Below, one piece after another: positions 44,188-50,235 of a stretch of 50,235 nucleotides of DNA. Position 1 is the stretch's first letter. Each line of letters begins with the position of its first letter. A program made the translations under genes and the position numbers. Origin of the DNA: Alphaproteobacteria bacterium (lineage in GTDB: Bacteria > Pseudomonadota > Alphaproteobacteria > RF32 > CAG-239); NCBI GenBank assembly GCA_017528205.1, contig JAFXPE010000034.1, forward strand, positions 1-50,235, given 5' to 3'. The notes beneath the pieces are model-generated. The model saw only the letters and a list, made by a program, of their open reading frames with translations, had not been told where the DNA came from and did no database searches.

Positions 44188-45588
44188 TTACAAGTTCAAA
44201 ACATTAATTACCGGATTAGCTCCAACTGAAGGAACTCTCACATAAATGATAGAATTTCCTTCTTCAGGAACCTCAACTTTATAGTCTTGCCCACCAACAT
44301 TTACCGTCAGTTCAGCACCTTTTTTATTAATTTTAGCCAACTGAACATTTTTCGGCAGACTATACCAACTTCTTGTATCAGCTCCGGCCGTCATAACAGA
44401 ATATACAGACATTGTAATGCCGCCCAAATCACCTAATTGGTCTTGAGCTACAGCTTGAGCAACTGTTTGTAAAGTAAGCTTCGTAACCGCTTTTGTAACA
44501 ATTACCGGTAATTTTTTCTTAAATTCAGCCATAAAGATATTATCAATATCTGCTAGCAATTCTGTTGTAACTTTTTTATTTCCGTTGGAAACAGATATAT
44601 TATTATAAGCTATTTCTCTTTCTTTCGGATAAGGTAAAGCTAAAGAGGCTGTTTTAACATCATTCGTTGCAATGAAAATCGGTAAATCTAAACGGAATTC
44701 TTCAAAGTTGGCCACTAAACCATTTTCAAAGATAATCCATGCCGTCGGTTCTATTTGTTTTTGAGTGCCGGATGCTAATTTGTTAGCGAGACTTAAGTCT
44801 TGCTTTACAAAACTATTGTTAGTAACCATACCGGACACTTTTTTCATATCGTGGGATGCTGTTTCAAAATCTCCAGCATTTTTACCGTTTGTCATATTAT
44901 ACAAAGCACCCATATATGTTACATACGGATTAACAAAGTTTGCATATCCATTGAAACGTTCGAATTCTTTATAATTTGCCATAACATCAGAAATATTTTT
45001 CTGATTTGCGGCTTTTGCTTCAGCTTGCATCTGTGCAACATCTTTAGCATTTTCTTCGTTTTGTTTCTGAATTTCTTTGTTAAATTCTTCTACAGCTTTT
45101 TGTTGAACGCTGTATGCTCTGTTTATTTGAATTTTAGCATCTTCTTTATCATCTTGAGCTAAAGCATTCAGGAGGGTATATGAGTGAAGATAAATCCCGT
45201 CCATAATCATAGGATTATAATCTACAATACTTGCATTTGCTACAACTTCAACAGCACCTCTGGCAAGTCCCAAAGATTCTAAATCTTCTTGGATTTCCTC
45301 TGCGGCTTTCTCAAAAATTTTATTGGATACATCTGGCTTCTTGGCTAAAAATAAAGCCGTTCCACCATTTAATTGTTCATCAATATTAAATTTTTCCGGC
45401 TTTATATCATCTGCAGACATTCCACATGTTCCGCTTTTATCTAAAGCCGTATCTGCGGCCTTACAATAATCAGCTTGCTTATAAGCTTCGGTAAAATCGG
45501 CAAATTTCATTTTGTGCGATGTTCCGCAACCTGTCATTGTAATTGGCAACATGATTGCGAGCAATACTTTTGCAGGAATTTTACTCAT
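44188..45588 (-). CDS. COG3014-like lipoprotein
   Basis: 466 aa. Lipoprotein signal with MTGC at residue 17-20. The rest is largely helical: a TPR-like part (AYKQADYCKAADTALDK), a coiled coil (EEFNKEIQKQNEENAKDVAQ), NGYANFVNPYVTYMGALY, and a C-terminal beta part. This matches the uncharacterised COG3014 lipoproteins that precede YcfL and LpoB in other proteobacteria. Probably outer-membrane envelope function with its neighbours. Confidence 0.78.
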   Translation of the reverse strand: MSKIPAKVLLAIMLPITMTGCGTSHKMKFADFTEAYKQADYCKAADTALDKSGTCGMSADDIKPEKFNIDEQLNGGTALFLAKKPDVSNKIFEKAAEEIQEDLESLGLARGAVEVVANASIVDYNPMIMDGIYLHSYTLLNALAQDDKEDAKIQINRAYSVQQKAVEEFNKEIQKQNEENAKDVAQMQAEAKAANQKNISDVMANYKEFERFNGYANFVNPYVTYMGALYNMTNGKNAGDFETASHDMKKVSGMVTNNSFVKQDLSLANKLASGTQKQIEPTAWIIFENGLVANFEEFRLDLPIFIATNDVKTASLALPYPKEREIAYNNISVSNGNKKVTTELLADIDNIFMAEFKKKLPVIVTKAVTKLTLQTVAQAVAQDQLGDLGGITMSVYSVMTAGADTRSWYSLPKNVQLAKINKKGAELTVNVGGQDYKVEVPEEGNSIIYVRVPSVGANPVINVLNL

Positions 45589-45604
45589 AAGTCCCTCCCT
45601 AATA

Positions 45605-45889
45605 TTACTTCAACAGACCTTTAATAACAGTTGTTGCAAGCTGAATTTTAGCAGCATCATTTTTTACAGCTGCTTTTGCAGCACAAGATGCCGCAATTTT
45701 TGCAGCCTGTGTTTCGATATTATCTTTTGTTAAAGTTCCTTTGGACAGAGCTTGTTGTGCTTCTTGCAACATGCAAGCCTTCATTTGGGCTTCTTTTGTA
45801 TCCAATGAAGGAGCAGAAGGCAAATCAAATGCCATCGCGGATGTCGATAAAAGTACTGCTGAGAGCAAAGACATGGTAAATATTTTCAT
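45605..45889 (-). CDS. Small secreted protein, 94 aa
   Basis: Signal peptide MKIFTMSLLSAVLLSTSAMA. The mature part is short, helical and alanine-rich with two cysteines (MKACMLQEAQ, ASCAAKAAVK). First gene of the envelope operon, 16 bp before the COG3014-like gene. AAAGGA lies upstream. Function unknown. Confidence 0.75.
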   Translation of the reverse strand: MKIFTMSLLSAVLLSTSAMAFDLPSAPSLDTKEAQMKACMLQEAQQALSKGTLTKDNIETQAAKIAASCAAKAAVKNDAAKIQLATTVIKGLLK

Positions 45890-46133
45890 AATTCGTTCCT
45901 TTCTTAAAGTTGTAAGTAACGAGTCATATTGTAATTAAACCAACGTTTGTTGCCAGTATCGATAATGTAATTTTTCGAATGATATTAAAAAGGGCCGTAA
46001 ATACTATAAGATATTGATTTTTACCGGTTTTGTTAACCTTTATGAGAAAAAGTGCACAAGCGTAAAAAATTGGTTGATTTAATCGTTCTATTAAAGTGAC
46101 CAATAGTACAATATTTTTTACGGAGAAAATCAC

Positions 46134-46739
46134 ATGACAACAATAGGTTACATCAGAGTCAGCTCAAATAAACAGACGCTTGAACATCAACGCTTTGAGA
46201 TAACAAATTTTGCCACTAAAGAAGGCTTAAAAATTGATAGCTGGATAGAGGAAAAAATATCTTCTCGAAAATCCCTGGATAAGCGTAAATTGGGCGAGTT
46301 GCTAAATAATCTGCAAGAAAATGATATACTTATCACTTGTGAAATATCCCGTTTAGGCCGGTCTTTACTTGAAGTTATGAAGATTTTGGAAACATGCCTT
46401 AATAAAAATTGTCAGGTCTGGACGATAAAAGAGAATTATCGCTTGGGAAATGATATACAAAGTAAAGTTCTGGCCTTTGCTTTTGGTTTGGCGGCAGAAA
46501 TAGAGCGAAATTTGATTAGTCAACGCACAAAATCAAGCCTCGCTAACATTAGAGCCACCGGTAAAAAGCTCGGCCGCCCATTTAATGCTGAAACTAAAAA
46601 ACTTAAATTGGCTAAAAATCAAAGGCAAATACAAAGTTTGCTCAAAAAAGGTGTATCTAAATCAAAAATAGCCAAAATCTTTGGAGTTCAACGAGCAACA
46701 CTACGTAAATTTATTTATAGAGTATCAGTACGGGCATAA
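46134..46739 (+). CDS. Small serine recombinase (resolvase/invertase family)
   Basis: 201 aa. Catalytic domain with IGYIRVSSNKQT (Ser10), DILITCEISRLGRSLLEVM, KVLAFAFGLAAEIERNLIS and TKSSLANIRATGKKLGRPF, then a C-terminal helix-turn-helix (LLKKGVSKSKIAKIFGVQRATLRKF). Length and architecture fit Mpi/Pin-type DNA invertases and resolvases. ACGGAG precedes the ATG. I found no clear invertible segment with inverted repeats next to it, so its target is unknown. Confidence 0.93.
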   Translation: MTTIGYIRVSSNKQTLEHQRFEITNFATKEGLKIDSWIEEKISSRKSLDKRKLGELLNNLQENDILITCEISRLGRSLLEVMKILETCLNKNCQVWTIKENYRLGNDIQSKVLAFAFGLAAEIERNLISQRTKSSLANIRATGKKLGRPFNAETKKLKLAKNQRQIQSLLKKGVSKSKIAKIFGVQRATLRKFIYRVSVRA

Positions 46740-46802
46740 TAGATAATATAACCTTGTAAAAAAAAATTAAATTAATATACTCCGGACTATGGAGACGTCT
46801 TT

Positions 46803-47285
46803 ATGATTAAAGTTCTGTTTGTATGTTTAGGGAATATTTGTCGGTCGCCGATGGCGGAGTTTGTGTTCAAGCAAATGGTCGCCCAAAAGGGTTTGTCGGA
46901 TCAGTTTTATATTGATTCTGCCGCCACCGAGCGTTTCAACGAAATGTGTCACGCCTGCATTCATCACGGCACCCGTGACAAGCTGAAAGCCATGAAAGTT
47001 CCGTTTGAGGAGCATTATTCGCGGCAAATTCGCCCGCGCGATTATGTATATTTTGACTATATCATCGCGATGGACGATAGCAATATCGATGACATTTTAG
47101 AGATTGTCGGGCCGGATACGGAGCGCAAAATTTATCGTTTGCTTGATTTTACGGACCACCCGCGCAATATCCGTGACCCATGGTATACCGGCAATTTTGA
47201 CGAGAGTTATGACGATATCAGCGAGGGCTGTCAGGCATTTTTGGCGTATTTATTGAAGGAGAATAGTGATGGCAAAAGAGGTTAA
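46803..47285 (+). CDS. Low-molecular-weight protein-tyrosine phosphatase
   Basis: 160 aa. The active-site loop CLGNICRS (Cys8-x5-Arg14) at the N-terminus and the general-acid loop DPWYTG (Asp125) define the family. Such enzymes dephosphorylate phosphotyrosine proteins, such as bacterial BY-kinases or host proteins. GGAG lies upstream. Its end overlaps the following acetyltransferase gene by 17 nt, indicating coupled expression. Confidence 0.94.
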   Translation: MIKVLFVCLGNICRSPMAEFVFKQMVAQKGLSDQFYIDSAATERFNEMCHACIHHGTRDKLKAMKVPFEEHYSRQIRPRDYVYFDYIIAMDDSNIDDILEIVGPDTERKIYRLLDFTDHPRNIRDPWYTGNFDESYDDISEGCQAFLAYLLKENSDGKRG

Positions 47286-47892
47286 TCCGCAAGAAACGAC
47301 GCGCGCAAAGGCGTTTGAATTCTGGATGAAAGCGCCGAACCCGATGGTGACGTTTTTCAAAACACTTGACGTGACAAATTTGGTTAAAATCAGCGCCAAA
47401 AGACAATTAAAATTCAATATGTTACTTGATTTTTGCATCGGTAAAGCCGCCGCGACCGTAAAGGAGTTCTATATGCTTCCGGTTGGCGAGAAGTTGGTGC
47501 AATACGATACGTTGGCGGTCAATACGATTGTCAAAAACAAGACCGGCGAAGTCAGCTCGTGCGATATTTTGCAGTCCGACGACTTGGAAACTTTTAATCT
47601 GGAATATCTCAAATATACGGCGGAAGTTGCACAAAGTTGCGTTGATCGCGATTTGTCCGTCGACAGCATGGTTATCGGCACTTCGGCGATTATTGATACG
47701 GAAATTGACGGTGCGGTGGGAATGAACAGCGGGATTTTCAACAATCCGTTTATGATTTGGGGACACTATAAAAAGCGGTGGTTCCGGTATTATCTGCCGG
47801 TTTCGTTTCAGTTTCACCACACGCAAATGGACGGCGCCCATGCCGGCAAGTTTTTAGCTAATTTGCAAAATGAAATTGACCGGCTGAAGTAA
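47269..47892 (+). CDS. Chloramphenicol acetyltransferase-like (CatA family)
   Basis: 207 aa from the ATG at 47269, with GAAGGAG upstream; the GTG one codon earlier is less likely. The CoA-dependent acyltransferase signature HHTQMDGAHAGKFL (His183/His184, Asp188) lies near the C-terminus, where CAT has HHxxxDG. SGIFNNPFMIWGHYKKRW precedes it. The N-terminal chloramphenicol-site residues cannot be confirmed by eye, so the acceptor may be another small molecule or protein. Overlaps the phosphatase gene. Confidence 0.85.
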   Translation: MAKEVNPQETTRAKAFEFWMKAPNPMVTFFKTLDVTNLVKISAKRQLKFNMLLDFCIGKAAATVKEFYMLPVGEKLVQYDTLAVNTIVKNKTGEVSSCDILQSDDLETFNLEYLKYTAEVAQSCVDRDLSVDSMVIGTSAIIDTEIDGAVGMNSGIFNNPFMIWGHYKKRWFRYYLPVSFQFHHTQMDGAHAGKFLANLQNEIDRLK

Positions 47893-47998
47893 AAACGCGG
47901 ATTTAATAACAGCCGTTTATTGATTCTTAATTATACCTTGCAAAAATAGGCTTTATTAAATAAACTTTGCTTAGGATAATAAAAGGACGTCCGCTGAT

Positions 47999-50038
47999 AT
48001 GAATAGATATTTCTACGCAGATACGATTGAAAACTTTATAAGTAGTGACCCTGATTATATTTTGGGCACCCTTGTAAGAAGTTCTCCTTTTGACATCACG
48101 GACCTGCAAAGAAATGCGTGGGAAGAAGAAATTAATTTGTTAAAGCCTATTTTAATGGGCGAAAAAGGGCAGATTATTTTTGAATACGATATTCCTCGGT
48201 TGGGTAAACGGATAGATGTTGTCCTGCTATTAAACGGAATCGTTTTTGCTTTGGAATTTAAGGTCAATGCTAAGGAGTATTTGCGTCAAGATATTGAGCA
48301 AGTATGGGATTATGCGTTGGATCTGAAGAATTTTCACGAAGCAAGCCATGAACTGACAATTGTTCCGATTTTGATAGCAACCGATGCCAAAGATAGCTCG
48401 GTAACGCAAAAATTCTGCATTTATGATGATAGCGTTTTTGAGCCGGTTTTATGTAATGCTTGTGGAATCGGTAACATTATTCGTCAAATAAAAAGTCAGT
48501 ATGCGACTGACCGTGACTTAAAATATTGGAAAGATAGCCGTTACAAGCCGACGCCGACAATTGTTCAAGCGGCCAGTTCGCTTTATTTGAATCATTCGGT
48601 TGAGGATATAACACGCACCGAAGCATCCGGTAAGAGTTTACAACAAACGACCGATTTTATTTCTCGGATCATTGAATATTCCAAGAATAATAACGAAAAA
48701 TCAATATGTTTTGTGACTGGCGTTCCCGGTGCCGGCAAAACATTGGTCGGCTTAAATGTTGCTGTACAACAGTTTAATCAGAATGATCTCGCGGTTTATT
48801 TATCTGGCAACCAGCCTCTTGTGGATGTTTTAACCGAAGCACTTGCCCGTGATAAAAAAAGACAGGAAGAAGAAAAAAATCCGCAAAAACGTTATACGCT
48901 TACCGAAGCGCGAAGAAACGTAAAGGCGTTTATTCAGATTGTGCACCATTACCGGAATACCTCTTTGAATAAAATCAAGCGGCCTATTCAAAATGGTGTG
49001 CTGGAAATTGACCCGAATAAAGTTAAAAAATATCAAAACGACGGTTATTCGGAAGTAGAACATGTAGCTATTTTTGATGAGGCACAGAGAGCTTGGACAC
49101 AGCAACAGCTGGCTAACTGGTTGGCAAGAAGACAAGGTGTTAAAGATTTCCCAATGTCAGAGCCGGAATTTTTAATCTGGTCCTTAAACTTGCGTGAAGA
49201 CTGGGCCGTTATTATTTGTCTGGTAGGCGGTGGCCAAGAAATAAATACCGGGGAAGCTGGAATTTCCGAATGGTTGCGTGCAATTAATAAAGATTTTTCA
49301 AACTGGAATGTCTTTATTTCTGACCGGTTGACCGACAAAGAATATGCATCCGATGAAATTGATAAACTACTGCAAAACAATGTGCGTGTTACCAAAAAAT
49401 CTGATTTGCATTTAGCGGTATCAATGCGTTCTTTCCGCGCCGAGCAACTATCTGATTTTGTGCATGCTCTCTTGGATTCAAATGTAGCAAAGGCGCAAGA
49501 ATTATACGGAGAGCTGAAAGATAAATATCCGATAATTTTAACCAGATCGCTCGATAAAGCCAAAGAGTGGCTGAAACAGCAAAAAAGAGGTTCCGAACGT
49601 TATGGGATGCTGGTATCGTCGCAGGCACAACGCTTACGCCCGTTATCTATTGATGTCCGCTGTCAACCAGATACGGTACATTGGTTTTTGGATGATATTG
49701 ACGATATTCGCTCGTCGCTTTTCTTGGAAGATGCGGCTTCGGAATTTGATGTTCAAGGCCTAGAGCTAGACTGGACCTGCATTGTTTGGGATGGAGATTT
49801 GCGCCGGGAAAATAATACGTGGGGTAATTACTCTTTTACCGGAAGCAAGTGGCAGAATATTCGTTCGGAAGACCGGAAATCCTTCCAAATTAACGCTTAC
49901 AGGGTTCTGCTGACACGCGCCAGACAAGGTATGATTATTTGTGTCCCGGATGGTAATCCGGAAGATAGTACCCGTAATCCAGATTATTACGACGGAACAT
50001 TCAATTATCTGAAAAGCATCGGATTAAAGGTAATATAA
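47999..50038 (+). CDS. Nuclease-helicase, Schlafen group 3/DUF2075 type
   Basis: 679 aa. The N-terminal part contains RIDVVLLLNG...FALEFKV (Asp73, Glu86, Lys88), the arrangement of a PD-(D/E)xK nuclease core. A P-loop ATPase follows with Walker A GVPGAGKT (241-248), Walker B AIFDEAQ (about 357-363) and a late VLLTRARQGMIICVP motif of superfamily 1 helicases. The helicase part is that of the DUF2075 (Schlafen group 3) family. Such proteins appear in genomic islands and may act in defence or nucleic acid processing; here that is inference. It is followed by a convergent truncated gene. Confidence 0.85.
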   Translation: MNRYFYADTIENFISSDPDYILGTLVRSSPFDITDLQRNAWEEEINLLKPILMGEKGQIIFEYDIPRLGKRIDVVLLLNGIVFALEFKVNAKEYLRQDIEQVWDYALDLKNFHEASHELTIVPILIATDAKDSSVTQKFCIYDDSVFEPVLCNACGIGNIIRQIKSQYATDRDLKYWKDSRYKPTPTIVQAASSLYLNHSVEDITRTEASGKSLQQTTDFISRIIEYSKNNNEKSICFVTGVPGAGKTLVGLNVAVQQFNQNDLAVYLSGNQPLVDVLTEALARDKKRQEEEKNPQKRYTLTEARRNVKAFIQIVHHYRNTSLNKIKRPIQNGVLEIDPNKVKKYQNDGYSEVEHVAIFDEAQRAWTQQQLANWLARRQGVKDFPMSEPEFLIWSLNLREDWAVIICLVGGGQEINTGEAGISEWLRAINKDFSNWNVFISDRLTDKEYASDEIDKLLQNNVRVTKKSDLHLAVSMRSFRAEQLSDFVHALLDSNVAKAQELYGELKDKYPIILTRSLDKAKEWLKQQKRGSERYGMLVSSQAQRLRPLSIDVRCQPDTVHWFLDDIDDIRSSLFLEDAASEFDVQGLELDWTCIVWDGDLRRENNTWGNYSFTGSKWQNIRSEDRKSFQINAYRVLLTRARQGMIICVPDGNPEDSTRNPDYYDGTFNYLKSIGLKVI

Positions 50039-50051
50039 GTATTTTCAAATA

Positions 50052-50235
50052 TTATTGGGATTTTCTTTTCTGATATTCCGCTTTTAGTTCGGTTTCGCAT
50101 TGTTTGTACCGGGCGACCATTTGTTCCAGTTTGTGCCTTATGCGGAATAATCGGTCTTGCGGTTTTATTGGTAGCGGATTTCCGTATGTCCGCTTTAATA
50201 TCGTTTCAATTTGAGTGAGGGTGCGCCCGACGTTA
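50052..50235 (-). CDS. Truncated C-terminal end of a coiled-coil-like protein
   Basis: About 60 codons enter from the right edge and end at TAA (50052-50054). The visible end, RLFRIRHKLEQMVARYKQC then KAEYQKRKSQ, is highly charged and helical, as in coiled coils. The start and function lie outside the window. It is convergent with the helicase gene, 13 bp apart. Confidence 0.65.
   Translation of the reverse strand, partial: NVGRTLTQIETILKRTYGNPLPIKPQDRLFRIRHKLEQMVARYKQCETELKAEYQKRKSQ

Noticed and set aside
35020..46740. Element integrated in tRNA-Pro
   Set aside because: No duplicate of the tRNA-Pro 3' end was found in the window, and large serine recombinases do not usually target tRNA genes.

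Overview
The window looks like chromosomal DNA from an AT-rich alphaproteobacterium, probably an uncultured host- or gut-associated Rhodospirillales-like lineage; that placement is inference. Evidence: the long S14 type, the order secY-adk-rpsM-rpsK-rpoA, an alphaproteobacterial XRE regulator next to trmB, LptG-type LPS export, and the DUF2924/serine recombinase/DUF3489 set typical of alphaproteobacterial mobile DNA.

Layout. 1-2.5 kb: the end of a truncated lipoprotein gene with foreign-looking codon use, then a repeat-rich stretch with tRNA-Ser(CGA) whose 3' tail and terminator are duplicated 166 bp downstream. 2.5-12.3 kb: a paralogous pair of unknown genes, an acyl carrier protein with a long N-terminal extension, an SDR oxidoreductase, a gmk-unknown-cysK-lptG operon, a Spy-like periplasmic protein, small membrane proteins and a tandem pair of secreted cysteine-rich proteins. 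12.8-32.5 kb (minus strand): the S10-spc-alpha ribosomal superoperon from rpsJ to rpoA. It is interrupted between rplO and secY by about 6 kb holding four unknown genes (a DHH-like protein and three members of one paralogous family), a duplicated leader sequence and several palindromes. secY-adk and rpsM-rpsK-rpoA each have a plausible promoter of their own. rplQ does not follow rpoA.

32.9-35.1 kb: a small gene, trmB, an XRE regulator with a strong promoter and tRNA-Pro(TGG). 35.4-41.8 kb looks mobile: a seven-unit array of precisely spaced promoter-like elements, several ending at once in a terminator hairpin and three preceded by DnaA-box-like sequences; then DUF2924, a large serine recombinase, a replication-initiator-like protein, a MIF-family tautomerase, 23-bp iterons, DUF3489 and a secreted PLD-type nuclease. 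41.8-45.9 kb: an envelope operon (small secreted protein, COG3014-like lipoprotein, YcfL-like lipoprotein, LpoB-like lipoprotein, CsgG/LpoB-domain protein). 46.1-50.2 kb: a small serine recombinase, a low-molecular-weight phosphatase overlapping a CAT-like acetyltransferase, a nuclease-helicase of the Schlafen group 3/DUF2075 type, and a truncated coiled-coil protein.

The strongest candidate for something undescribed is the array at 35.4-36.3 kb. All seven units keep exactly 29 nt between an ACA element and TATAAT, and four end in a small hairpin plus T-run, as if each made a tiny RNA or worked as a decoy or replication-control site. All functional statements here come from reading the sequence; no database search was run.
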